NCBI GenBank assembly: GCA_014804795.1
Contig: JAAUZC010000023.1
Location: 62,001-126,000, forward strand
Direction of reading: 5' to 3'
Length of the DNA: 64,000 nt
Source: Lachnospiraceae bacterium
GTDB taxonomy: Bacteria > Bacillota > Clostridia > Lachnospirales > Lachnospiraceae
The notes beneath the pieces were generated by a model that saw nothing but the letters and a program-made list of their open reading frames with translations, did no database searches and was not told the origin of the DNA. Both the position numbers and the translations under genes were made by a program. How positions within the stretch are numbered: the first letter of the stretch is position 1; the number at the start of each line of letters is the position of its first letter. Of the stretch, positions 1 through 7,845 are shown piece by piece.

Positions 1-232
1 GATATCCCCAGTGAGAACAAGTGTTGCTTTTTATGAGGCTACCGGTTACTGTTTAAACATACCAGAAAGTCCGCCCGTATGGAACTTAAATTCTTAAGGG
101 GTCCCTTAAAAAACGCCGGCACTTAGCGAGGTATTTTCGAGCTTAGTGTCCGTTGCGTTTTTTACGTAGCGACAGAAAATTTAAGTCCCATACAGACTAC
201 TGATCCGGCTGACAAAAATTTATTTTGCCGAA
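1..232. other. Gene-free left edge with inverted repeats
   Basis: I see no credible gene here. The stretch holds several inverted repeats. One is TTAAGGG-GT-CCCTTAA at 94-109. Another is an imperfect stem pairing CACTTAGC (120-127) with GCTTAGTG (141-148), followed by a T-run near 157-163 and a third weak stem around GTTGCG/CGTAGCGAC. The chained hairpins with a T-run could be a terminator for a gene left of the window or part of a dispersed intergenic element; neither can be decided from this window. Confidence 0.4.
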
Positions 233-295
233 TTGCCCTTACCGCGGATTAGAGATATAATATTAGCGATACTCCGCCAAGAAAGGACTTATGAC

Positions 296-599
296 ATGTC
301 GAACGAAATTTCAGATATAATCATCCGTCTCGCCCGGGTAGAGGATACTCCCGCTCTTTTGGATATTTATGCCCCTTATATGGAAAAAACAGCAATCTCT
401 TTTGAGTATGATGTTCCTTCTATAGAGGAATTTAGGATACGAATAGAAACTGTTCTGCAAAAATACCCTTATCTTGTCGCGGAAAAAGATGGGAGTCGGG
501 AAAAGACTGTATCATGCCCTGGAAGAAATACTGGAAGAGCATCCGGAAACCCCCGGACCGATGATCTGGTTTCCGGAGCTCGGAGAAAAATGTCAATAA
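296..599 (+). pseudogene. Broken GNAT N-acetyltransferase (phosphinothricin acetyltransferase-like)
   Basis: The ATG at 296 sits behind GAAAGGAC (281-288). The first 66 codons read like the start of a phosphinothricin-type GNAT: an IRLARVEDTPALLDIYAPY segment, then SFEYDVPS and YPYLVAEKDG. The reading frame then shifts. From 489 the +1 frame reads GVGKRLYHALEEILE, which resembles the acetyl-CoA binding loop and helix of the same family, and it ends EHPETPGPMIWFPEL at a TAA (597-599). The family is normally about 165-190 residues, so roughly 60-90 internal residues are missing, probably by one or two deletions. The product would lack a complete acetyl-CoA site. Recognition of the N-terminal half is good; the exact deletion points are inferred. 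Confidence 0.65.
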
Positions 600-635
600 C
601 TTCGGGAAGGTAATTTTTTCGATAAAATACTTGCA

Positions 636-674
636 GACAACAGAGCTACCACAAAACATGACAGCTCTGCCGTC
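636..674. terminator. Hairpin between the GNAT remnant and the CocE-type gene
   Basis: CAGAGCT (641-647) pairs perfectly with AGCTCTG (663-669), and flanking GAC/GTC extends the stem. On the plus strand an AT-rich, T-rich tract follows (675-705). It lies just after the minus-strand hydrolase gene, so it may terminate the long minus-strand operon as well as the broken plus-strand gene. Confidence 0.45.
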
Positions 675-692
675 TCTTAATTTAAATAATTT

Positions 693-2369
693 TTATTTCT
701 TTTCCTTTAGAAAAGGCAATTGAATATAAGACGCCTTGTCGCCTCCGCAGTGGATGATATGTTCCCCCATATTATTGGCTGTTCCCAAGTGGATTCCCTT
801 TTCAAGATTTTCCCTATATTCATTTCCAATACGAAGTACTAAGGTCTCACCCGCTTCCCATTTGAGTCCAATCGGTCTGATGCCGATTTCAACCTCTGCG
901 ATTTCTCCATCATTTAAATAATCAGGTTCCCGAAAACTATGAACCGGAATCAAATCGCTCGATAACTCCAGATTCAGTTCTCTCAGAGATACTCTGAGCT
1001 TTCCCTCAAATCCTGCAAGCGGCTCCTGATAGCGATTATGAGGCGTGCAGTCCCATGCTGTCAGCTCTCCCTCTTTGTTTTCCTTGCTGATTTCCACAAA
1101 CAGATCCATGTCATGACAGTTTTTTGTTTCCACAAAAAATTTTACTTTGGGATAACCTATAATACAGGTCTCCTTCTCAAAAGTAATTCTGAATTCCACA
1201 CCCGCTTCAGGATCCTTTCCGTCATAGGAAACCTCTCCATTCTCTCCGGGTTCCGGCAACAGCTTTCCGTTCGAACCGCTTAAGTAAATCTTCGTATACT
1301 GAACATTCTCCGGCGGGAAGACTTCGGACACCAGGTTCGTTTCATCCACTCCGCCAGGATTCAGAACCGCATATCTTACTTTCGGTGTTTTTTCCCAGTC
1401 GTTCTCTATTCCTTTCAGATATCTGTCAAAAAAGCTTAACAATTCCTTCTGATTTTCCGATTTGTAAAAATCCACCCATTCATGAGAATTGTGTACTCTC
1501 AGCCATTTTTTCTTAGATGAAATTTCCCGGTAAGCCCGAAATGTTCCGTGTGTATGAATCGGATTAGTATAGCTCGCCACAATATAGGCCGGTATCGTGA
1601 TATCCTTTAAAACCGCTCTCTTATCCTCCCAGTAATCGTTCATCAGAGGATATTTCTCAGCCATAGAGGGCATGTCATCCACATAGTTGTTTCCATGCAT
1701 CACACTGACTGCCTGTCGCGGAAAAGCAACATTTGCTATTCCTCCCTGAAGTATGGTCTCTCTGTAGGCATCTGTCTGCCCCTCCCAGGGTGCGATTGCT
1801 TTCAGATGGGGTGGTTTCTGATCTGCCGCGAACCACTGCGCGATCGTCAGATAGGAATTTCCGGCCATACCCACATTTCCGTCGCACCAATCCTGCGCGG
1901 CAAGCCACTCCACATAATCGTAGATATCTTTTCCTTCCGGCTCGCCCCAATGGAAAATGTTCCCCTCGGACATATAGGCGCCGCGGGCATCCGGATGTGC
2001 CACCGCATAGCCGGCAGCACACCATAGCGCGGGATCTACACCCTCCTCTTTCTGCAAATGAGACAGATCTTTCTCATTGTACGCCCAGGAAACATCAATA
2101 TTGGACTTTCCGTAAGGACTCCAGGAAATCACAGCCGGAACCTTCTCCTGCGTTACCGGACGATAAATGTCCGTATAAATAGCAGTCCCGTCACGAAGTA
2201 CTACCTTATCATCCCTCTCCCATATAACGTCACAGGTCAATGCCACATCGCCCTTTTCATCCTGATACCCGGCAGGCAGTACAGTCACAGAAGGGTTAAA
2301 TCCGTTATAATGTCCTTCCGGGTCCGTTATAGGACGCGGTTTTATCCATAATTGCTTCCATTCTTTCAT
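693..2369 (-). CDS. CocE/NonD family alpha/beta hydrolase (peptidase S15-like)
   Basis: A 558-residue protein of the CocE/X-Pro dipeptidyl-peptidase (S15) class. It has an N-terminal alpha/beta-hydrolase fold and a C-terminal jelly-roll typical of this family (from about residue 350). The nucleophile elbow is GMAGNSY with Ser172, followed by the family's QW pair. The acid region reads SYTNPIHTHG, with Asn where many relatives have Asp, and a His lies in VHNSHEW. No signal peptide is visible, so it should be cytoplasmic. It is the last gene of the minus-strand locus that starts at 10453. In that context it may remove acyl or ester groups from an imported glycoside or aglycone, which is inference. 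Family assignment is firm; the substrate is unknown. Confidence 0.85.
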   Translation of the reverse strand: MKEWKQLWIKPRPITDPEGHYNGFNPSVTVLPAGYQDEKGDVALTCDVIWERDDKVVLRDGTAIYTDIYRPVTQEKVPAVISWSPYGKSNIDVSWAYNEKDLSHLQKEEGVDPALWCAAGYAVAHPDARGAYMSEGNIFHWGEPEGKDIYDYVEWLAAQDWCDGNVGMAGNSYLTIAQWFAADQKPPHLKAIAPWEGQTDAYRETILQGGIANVAFPRQAVSVMHGNNYVDDMPSMAEKYPLMNDYWEDKRAVLKDITIPAYIVASYTNPIHTHGTFRAYREISSKKKWLRVHNSHEWVDFYKSENQKELLSFFDRYLKGIENDWEKTPKVRYAVLNPGGVDETNLVSEVFPPENVQYTKIYLSGSNGKLLPEPGENGEVSYDGKDPEAGVEFRITFEKETCIIGYPKVKFFVETKNCHDMDLFVEISKENKEGELTAWDCTPHNRYQEPLAGFEGKLRVSLRELNLELSSDLIPVHSFREPDYLNDGEIAEVEIGIRPIGLKWEAGETLVLRIGNEYRENLEKGIHLGTANNMGEHIIHCGGDKASYIQLPFLKEKK

Positions 2370-2387
2370 GATGATCTCTCTTTTCTC

Positions 2388-3347
2388 CTAATCTTCCAGC
2401 AGACGCTCCAAAAGTGTCACATAGCGCTTTAACTGTTCCATCGCCGCCTCATCCCAGCCTTCATATTCGCTGGCAATATATCCCTTAAATCCAAGTTCCT
2501 TCACCATGGGGATGATCTCTTCATAAGGAATACAAGGGTTGTGACAGTTTTCATCCAGGAAATGGAACTTTCCGTGAATATAGGGTGCATAAGGAATTAA
2601 CTTTTTCAAATCCTCCAGCTTGGCAGGCGATTGATAATGCCCAACAATATCGTTTATCATCACCTTCTCCTGTTCTGTAAACTCATCTGAGGCAATGATC
2701 TCCTCCGCCGAGAGACGTTTTTTATTCAATTCAATAACACTGTTTAATTTATCCTCCCGGAATCCATCCCGCAGATAATTTTCAATCATCTGTTTGTGGG
2801 GTGCATACTGGAAGATAGAGAAATCCGGTACAACGCCAAGGTATCCTTCACTCTCCGGTTCCGCCATAATTTCCAGATATTCTTTCCATACCGGTACATC
2901 GGGATGGTGGGGCGCATGCATTTCGATGCAGAGCTTCATATCTAACTGTTTGCAGAAAGGGAGCATCGCACGGAAGTTTTTCGGTTTGATCGCATGCTGT
3001 GTACGCACCAGATCCGCTCCGGCCTTCTTTGCCAGAATCAGATCTCTTCTTGTGTGCTCACAAATCTCTTCATCTGTCAGGTCTCTGTCGGGATGCAGAC
3101 CCATGTCGATATAAGCGCTCCAGGAAACAAGGTGCAGCTCATATTTATTTAAAAGCTCCCTGAAATGTGCAATCCACTCGTCTGAAATATTCGGATATTC
3201 CGGCGCCATCTGTGCTACAACGATCTCCACTCCCTCATACCCCATCTCATGAGCTGTTCTAAGCAAATCTTCCAGATTCATCAATTTTAAATCATAAAAA
3301 TAAGTAAAACTGTAAATAGAAACTCCAATCTTAATGTCTTTACTCAT
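2388..3347 (-). CDS. TIM-barrel sugar isomerase-like protein, candidate C-glycoside deglycosidase alpha subunit
   Basis: A 319-residue xylose-isomerase-like TIM barrel (AP endonuclease 2 fold). The start at 3347 is chosen because AGGAGG lies about 10 bases upstream; longer in-frame starts have no such site. A metal-site quartet is visible: Glu142 (in IEMHAPHH), Asp175 (in VPDFSIF), His258 or His262 (in IHGKFHF) and Glu294 (in ASEYEGW). The gene lies 20 bp downstream of a C-glycoside deglycosidase beta-like gene. Characterised C-C-cleaving deglycosidases pair such a barrel (alpha, metal-bearing) with that beta protein. The 'YPNISDEW' and 'DMGLHPDRDLTDEE' segments resemble what I recall of the alpha family. 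It would act on a 3-oxo-C-glycoside. The fold is sure; the specific role is inferred from context. Confidence 0.75.
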   Translation of the reverse strand: MSKDIKIGVSIYSFTYFYDLKLMNLEDLLRTAHEMGYEGVEIVVAQMAPEYPNISDEWIAHFRELLNKYELHLVSWSAYIDMGLHPDRDLTDEEICEHTRRDLILAKKAGADLVRTQHAIKPKNFRAMLPFCKQLDMKLCIEMHAPHHPDVPVWKEYLEIMAEPESEGYLGVVPDFSIFQYAPHKQMIENYLRDGFREDKLNSVIELNKKRLSAEEIIASDEFTEQEKVMINDIVGHYQSPAKLEDLKKLIPYAPYIHGKFHFLDENCHNPCIPYEEIIPMVKELGFKGYIASEYEGWDEAAMEQLKRYVTLLERLLED

Positions 3348-3367
3348 AATTTTTCTGCCTCCTTTTC

Positions 3368-3796
3368 TTATTCTACTGTCAGTTCTTTCGTGCACTCCGA
3401 AATTTCAACGCCATAGTCACCCTCGTAGCCGGTGTAGGGAATACGGTGCTGCATATGTGCTTTTACGGAATGAACACTTCCTCTTTCCAATCCTTTATAA
3501 TTGATCACTCTGATCACGGCATCATCCGTAATATGCCAGTATTCTGCAAAAAGCCCCGGCAGTTCTGAAAGCAGAAACTGTTTTCCATTAAGATGAAATT
3601 CCACCATCCCGTCCGGAACTCGTTCTCCGTCCACCTCAAAATACAGATTCTCGATACAGCTCAGATAAGTTCCCCTGTAAGTAGGATAATGAAGCTTAAA
3701 TTCATATCCGTAAGTAATACCCTCTACTGCTGTGTTCTGAATAGGTGAATCAACCACCATGTGAATATCCCACTGTGCAAATGCCGAAAAAAACAT
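3368..3796 (-). CDS. C-glycoside deglycosidase beta subunit-like protein (DUF6379)
   Basis: A 142-residue all-beta protein beginning MFFSAFAQWDIHMVVDSPIQ. I recognise it as the DUF6379 / C-glycoside deglycosidase beta-subunit family, represented by DgpB of the puerarin-degrading gut strain PUE. The start at 3796 follows TTTACCTCCTG (AGGAGGTAAA on the coding strand); an upstream extension would overlap the preceding gene and has no ribosome site. Known beta subunits form a heteromeric complex with a TIM-barrel alpha subunit and help cap its active site. Here the neighbours on both sides (3813-4727 and 2388-3347) are TIM barrels, and an oxidoreductase is one gene further upstream, as expected for this system. 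It is the diagnostic gene of the locus. The real substrate cannot be read from sequence. Confidence 0.78.
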   Translation of the reverse strand: MFFSAFAQWDIHMVVDSPIQNTAVEGITYGYEFKLHYPTYRGTYLSCIENLYFEVDGERVPDGMVEFHLNGKQFLLSELPGLFAEYWHITDDAVIRVINYKGLERGSVHSVKAHMQHRIPYTGYEGDYGVEISECTKELTVE

Positions 3797-3812
3797 AATC
3801 TTTACCTCCTGT

Positions 3813-4727
3813 TTAAATAATATAATTATCAATATATTTCTTCGCCAGAATGAGAGAATTGTGAATATCTTCTTTTGACTTTTCAAACGCCTTATCCTCA
3901 ATCTCCAGGCAGACATAGCCGTCATATCCGGTATCCGTTAACGCGCTGATATATTTTCCCCAGTTTACGTCTCCCAATCCCGGAAGCTTCGGCGACATAT
4001 ACTCCAACGGATAAGCCATAGTTCCTACGGATTTCAGGCGTTCCGGATAAAGCTTGATGTCTTTGATATGTACATGGAATATCTTATCCTGAAAATCATA
4101 AATAGGCTGAATATAATCTATCATCTGCCACACAAAATGGGAGGGATCATAATTAATTCCCAGGTTGTCATTCGGCAGGATCTCAAAGATTTTTTTCCAG
4201 TTGGAGGGACTGGTAAACAGATTCTGGCCACCCGGCCACTGCTCTTTCCCGAAAAGCATGGGGCAGTTTTCAATCGCCACTTTCACCTGCGCCTTTTTTG
4301 CTTCCTCCAAAATATCCGGCCACACTTCAGCCACAACTTTCAGATTTTCCTCCACCGTAGCATCTGTTACTCTTCCAATAAATGTGGTAACCATATTGAC
4401 GCCCAATTTGGCAGATGCCCAGATCAGCTTCTTTAAATGTGTGACAGCTTCCGCCCTCTTTTCCGGATCCTTATCCAGTGTATTGGGATAATACGCCAGA
4501 GAAGAGATCTCAACCCCCCTTTTAGCGCAATAATCCGTTATTTCCTCCGCTCTTTTGTCATCCAGCATATCTACATCAATATGAGTCACCCCCGCATAAC
4601 GCCGGTCAGCCTTCCCTTTAGGCCAGCATGCTACTTCTATACACTTGAATCCGTTTTCCGACGCAAAATCCACTACTTCCTCAAAACTTTCCCCTTCTAA
4701 AATAGAAGTTATAAATCCCAGTTTCAT
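3813..4727 (-). CDS. Sugar phosphate isomerase/epimerase family protein
   Basis: A 304-residue TIM barrel of the xylose-isomerase-like superfamily (IolE/hydroxypyruvate isomerase clan). Probable divalent-metal ligands are Glu153 (AIENCP), Asp194 (NYDPSHF), His218 or His220 (FHVHIKD) and Glu275 (CLEIED). GAGAGGTGA lies 8 bases before the ATG. It sits 16 bp upstream of the DUF6379 gene and 47 bp downstream of the oxidoreductase gene, so it is in the same transcript. Two readings are possible. It could epimerise or isomerise the 3-keto sugar released by C-glycoside cleavage, or it could itself be the alpha subunit in place of 2388-3347. Fold and metal site are clear; reaction is not. Confidence 0.75.
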   Translation of the reverse strand: MKLGFITSILEGESFEEVVDFASENGFKCIEVACWPKGKADRRYAGVTHIDVDMLDDKRAEEITDYCAKRGVEISSLAYYPNTLDKDPEKRAEAVTHLKKLIWASAKLGVNMVTTFIGRVTDATVEENLKVVAEVWPDILEEAKKAQVKVAIENCPMLFGKEQWPGGQNLFTSPSNWKKIFEILPNDNLGINYDPSHFVWQMIDYIQPIYDFQDKIFHVHIKDIKLYPERLKSVGTMAYPLEYMSPKLPGLGDVNWGKYISALTDTGYDGYVCLEIEDKAFEKSKEDIHNSLILAKKYIDNYII

Positions 4728-4774
4728 TTTTTGTCACCTCTCTGCCTTGTATTATTCCTTGTTTATCCGGTATA

Positions 4775-5905
4775 TTACTCTACATCCACCCACTCTTTTT
4801 TCATGGCGCTCTCAAAAATACAGTCGCTTAAGATCATTTCCCGCAAACCGTCTTCCAGTCTGGCAAAATCGTAAGCTCCATCTGTCTCGATGCTGTCATA
4901 AAACTCTCTGAATACATTTTTGAAAGCATCCGGAAATCCTTCGATATGCCCTGACGGATAGGAAGCCAGCCTCCCCGTCTCTCTGTGCATCAGAGCGGTA
5001 TCCTTTGTCATAATCTCATTCGGTTTATCCCGATATCCGATCCACAGGTCATTCAAATTTTCGGAAGACCATTCAAGGGATTTTTTGCTCCCCGCCACGC
5101 TCAGGGTAGTCGTATTTTTCTTTCCAGCAAAAACCATGGAGACAATAGCAGTTCCGATTGCCCCATTTTCCAATTCAAACATTACTACCGCTTCATCCTC
5201 CGTATCGATGGGAATCTCCTCATAGACCGCATCAGTTAATGTCTGGAACGTTTCCACTTTTCCTGTGGGTTTTTTCCTTACAGGATAAACCGTTCTGAAT
5301 GCGGCATTAACCCGTTTTATCTTTTCCCCTGTCACAAATTCCGCCAGATCCATCCAGTGGGATCCGATATCTGCGATGGCTCTTGTCTTCCCGACCTGTC
5401 CTTTTTCCAGTCTCCAGCTGTAATCCGTATCATATAACAGCCAATCCTGAATATATCCCCCATGTACGGAAAACAGGTCGCCTACTTCCCCTTTCGCAAT
5501 CATCTGGTGCATCTCGTTCGGCATCGGATAAAGCCGATTATGAAAATTGACTGCTCCCGTAACCTGCTTTTCCTTCGCCAGACTCACTAATTCCCTTGCC
5601 TGCTCTACCGTTGTGGTAAACGGCTTTTCACAAATAAAATGAACGCCCCTTTCAATCGCATATTTTGCGATTTCGTAATGAGTATGATTCGGCGTACAGA
5701 TATGTATTGCATCGGGTTTCTGTTCGTCAATCATTTTTTTATAGTCACTATAAGCGTTTTCTATATGCATAGCCGCCGCTTTTTTCTCCACATCCGCAGC
5801 ATCGCACAATGCCACTACCGACACATTTCCAAGCCTCCGCAGCATCTCCACATGAACGTTCCCGATAAATCCTGCTCCAATCACCGCTGCTCTGTATTTT
5901 TTCAT
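4775..5905 (-). CDS. Gfo/Idh/MocA family NAD(P)-dependent oxidoreductase
   Basis: A 376-residue protein with the N-terminal Rossmann motif GAGFIG (residues 10-15), the family's EKP at 93-95 (Lys94 catalytic) and a D179-I-G-S-H183 motif that supplies the catalytic His, followed by the C-terminal beta-sheet domain. AAGGAGC precedes the ATG at 5905. Family members oxidise or reduce sugar hydroxyls with NAD(H) or NADP(H). In gut C-glycoside catabolism the Gfo/Idh/MocA enzyme (DgpA in strain PUE) oxidises C3 of the glucosyl group before C-C cleavage, and this gene occupies that place beside the DUF6379 gene. The family is certain; the C3-oxidase role is inferred from neighbours. Confidence 0.85.
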   Translation of the reverse strand: MKKYRAAVIGAGFIGNVHVEMLRRLGNVSVVALCDAADVEKKAAAMHIENAYSDYKKMIDEQKPDAIHICTPNHTHYEIAKYAIERGVHFICEKPFTTTVEQARELVSLAKEKQVTGAVNFHNRLYPMPNEMHQMIAKGEVGDLFSVHGGYIQDWLLYDTDYSWRLEKGQVGKTRAIADIGSHWMDLAEFVTGEKIKRVNAAFRTVYPVRKKPTGKVETFQTLTDAVYEEIPIDTEDEAVVMFELENGAIGTAIVSMVFAGKKNTTTLSVAGSKKSLEWSSENLNDLWIGYRDKPNEIMTKDTALMHRETGRLASYPSGHIEGFPDAFKNVFREFYDSIETDGAYDFARLEDGLREMILSDCIFESAMKKEWVDVE

Positions 5906-5920
5906 TTTTCATGCTCCTTC

Positions 5921-6805
5921 CTAGTAGGGATTCTTTTTCTCCCATTCCTGCTGCGTAGTGTCTCCCGGCTGTACCATGACCTCGATCTTATTTCCTTCCG
6001 GACATACCATCCAGATAATCTCACATTTATCCAATCCCACGTTGCCTTTTGCCGTATCATCCACCGGAACCTGTACCTCCTTCATAAACGGCTGCGGGCA
6101 ACAGTACACGCCATTTTTTCCCCATTCTTTCACTGTGTCTGTCACTTTATAGATCTGCAGCGCAAAGTGACCCAACAGATCATCATCCCTTGTGCTCACC
6201 GGATCTTTGGCCGCCAAAAGCTCCACATACTGTCCGCTCTCTCCCACCGTCAGCACAACAGAATCCTCCGTTTTGCTCTGTACCTCAAAACACATGGCTT
6301 TCAAATGTGCTTCCATCGCCTCGAGGTCATTCACGTAAACAGAAATACCTGCCAGGGAATTAAACAGCCTCTCCTTTTCGGAGGTATGCCCTTTTCTTTC
6401 CACCAAACGGATCTTCGCCCCATCGGGATCAGTAATATATCCGTCTTTTACTTCAACTCCTCTTTTTTCCAGTTCCCTGACCGTTTTTTCCAGATTATCA
6501 CATCCTAATCCGAAAGACTGAAAAGGGCTGTCCCTATGGACAGGAATCAGCTGCCTCTTGAATTCGGGAGGGTTGATCGCGCCGTTAAACATTTCCAGAT
6601 ATTCTTCCGGAGCAATACGAAGATACGTCAGCCATGCCATGCTGTCGTCCTCATTATGTTCTCCCAATTCCAGCATATCTTTAAACTGTCCCACATTCAG
6701 TTCAAACATCTGCTCAAACCCCAGTTTCTCACAATAAAATTCCAAAGCGCCTTTGTAATCATTTTCCTGTAATGATACATGGAACAAATTTTTGATAATT
6801 CCCAT
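5921..6805 (-). CDS. Tandem-VOC (glyoxalase/dioxygenase fold) protein
   Basis: A 294-residue protein made of two vicinal-oxygen-chelate modules, about residues 1-125 and 135-290. The first begins with the typical 'FYCEKLGFEQ' strand-helix and the second with 'GISVYVNDLEAMEAHLKAM'. The start at 6805 has AAGGAG eight bases upstream; an ATG at 6823 would put that site inside the gene. VOC proteins bind a metal and act on glyoxal-type thiohemiacetals, catechols or epimerisable acids. The gene lies between the ABC permease and the oxidoreductase genes, so its partner is probably the same substrate. Whether it handles a phenolic aglycone or a keto-sugar is unknown. Confidence 0.72.
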   Translation of the reverse strand: MGIIKNLFHVSLQENDYKGALEFYCEKLGFEQMFELNVGQFKDMLELGEHNEDDSMAWLTYLRIAPEEYLEMFNGAINPPEFKRQLIPVHRDSPFQSFGLGCDNLEKTVRELEKRGVEVKDGYITDPDGAKIRLVERKGHTSEKERLFNSLAGISVYVNDLEAMEAHLKAMCFEVQSKTEDSVVLTVGESGQYVELLAAKDPVSTRDDDLLGHFALQIYKVTDTVKEWGKNGVYCCPQPFMKEVQVPVDDTAKGNVGLDKCEIIWMVCPEGNKIEVMVQPGDTTQQEWEKKNPY

Positions 6806-6831
6806 TTCGTTTCTCCTTTTCATCTTTTTAT

Positions 6832-7830
6832 TTATGCGTTCTGCGCAACCTTGCGTACACGAATCTTGTCAAGAAGTCTGGAACCCTGTTGGTCAAGTAT
6901 GATGGCAACGATGATAACAAGTCCCTTTGCGATTTTCTGCCAGTTGGAATCCACACCCAACAGATTCAGCGAGTTGGAAATAACCTGAATCAAAAGACAG
7001 CCGATCAGGGTGCCGAATACATTTGCTTTACCGCCCTCCATCGGTGTGCCTCCGATTACCACCGCAGCGACCGCATCCAGTTCCATGCCGGCCCCCGCCG
7101 TAGTCTGTGCGCTTGCTGTACGCCCTGTCAGAAGAAGTGCCGACATTCCCACACATACACCAGTAATGATATAGACACTGTACATGATCTTTCTTGTGGG
7201 TATACCGCAGACCCGGGCCGCCTTTTTGTTCCCGCCCACTGCCAGTGCATAGCGCCCGAATCTGGTTCGCTGTACCACAACCGCCATAATAGCAACGAGA
7301 GCGAGCATTACTATTACCGGAAAAGGGATTCCCAAAATTTTTCCGGTTCCGAAAAACAGATACCAGTCGGGAAGTCCTGCAATACTCTTCGCATGGCACA
7401 AAAGCAGATTAATGCCCTGATAAATCATGCCCATGGCAAGTGTAACGATAAAGGGTGCCAGATTAAATGTGGATGTGATAAATGCATTTAAAAAGCCGCA
7501 TACACCTCCGATCACCAACGCTGCCAGAATAACGATTGGAGCACTCACGCCCGAAACCGCCATCATAGCCGTAGAAATGCCAATCATCCCCAACATATAA
7601 CCTACGGACAGATCGATCATGCCGGAAGACAGCACCAGAGTGAATCCCAGGGATAAAGTACAGCTGGTACAGATCTGTCTTAAAATATTGGTCAGATTTC
7701 TGCTAGAAAAGAAATCGTTTGTCAGACAGCAGACAATACCGACGAAAATGATCAATATTACAAGCGCCTTATTATCCATTAATATCTGGACAAGCTTTTC
7801 GCTGTCCATTTTCTTTTTACTTTTATTCAT
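6832..7830 (-). CDS. Sugar ABC transporter permease (RbsC/BPD_transp_2 family)
   Basis: A 332-residue integral membrane protein with about nine hydrophobic segments and the 'GGxxMxGG' loop typical of RbsC-type permeases (seen as IGGTPMEGGKANVFGTLIG). It would form the membrane channel, as a homodimer, with the ATPase at 7846-9339 and the binding protein at 9446-10453. GAGAGGAG stands before the ATG at 7830, and the gap to the ATPase gene is 15 bp. The substrate class is a monosaccharide, small glycoside or nucleoside. The locus suggests it imports a glycoside or its sugar. Confidence 0.88.
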   Translation of the reverse strand: MNKSKKKMDSEKLVQILMDNKALVILIIFVGIVCCLTNDFFSSRNLTNILRQICTSCTLSLGFTLVLSSGMIDLSVGYMLGMIGISTAMMAVSGVSAPIVILAALVIGGVCGFLNAFITSTFNLAPFIVTLAMGMIYQGINLLLCHAKSIAGLPDWYLFFGTGKILGIPFPVIVMLALVAIMAVVVQRTRFGRYALAVGGNKKAARVCGIPTRKIMYSVYIITGVCVGMSALLLTGRTASAQTTAGAGMELDAVAAVVIGGTPMEGGKANVFGTLIGCLLIQVISNSLNLLGVDSNWQKIAKGLVIIVAIILDQQGSRLLDKIRVRKVAQNA

Positions 7831-7845
7831 CCGAAAGCTCCTCTC

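Noticed and set aside
1675-2182. Several long open frames on both strands inside the CocE hydrolase gene
   Set aside because: They overlap a gene with clear catalytic motifs, have no ribosome sites and their translations have the Arg/Ser/Pro-rich look of wrong-frame reading.
5639-6508. 289-codon plus-strand frame across the oxidoreductase and VOC genes
   Set aside because: It spans two recognised minus-strand genes and is rich in His, Phe and Arg, typical of antisense frames; no start signal.
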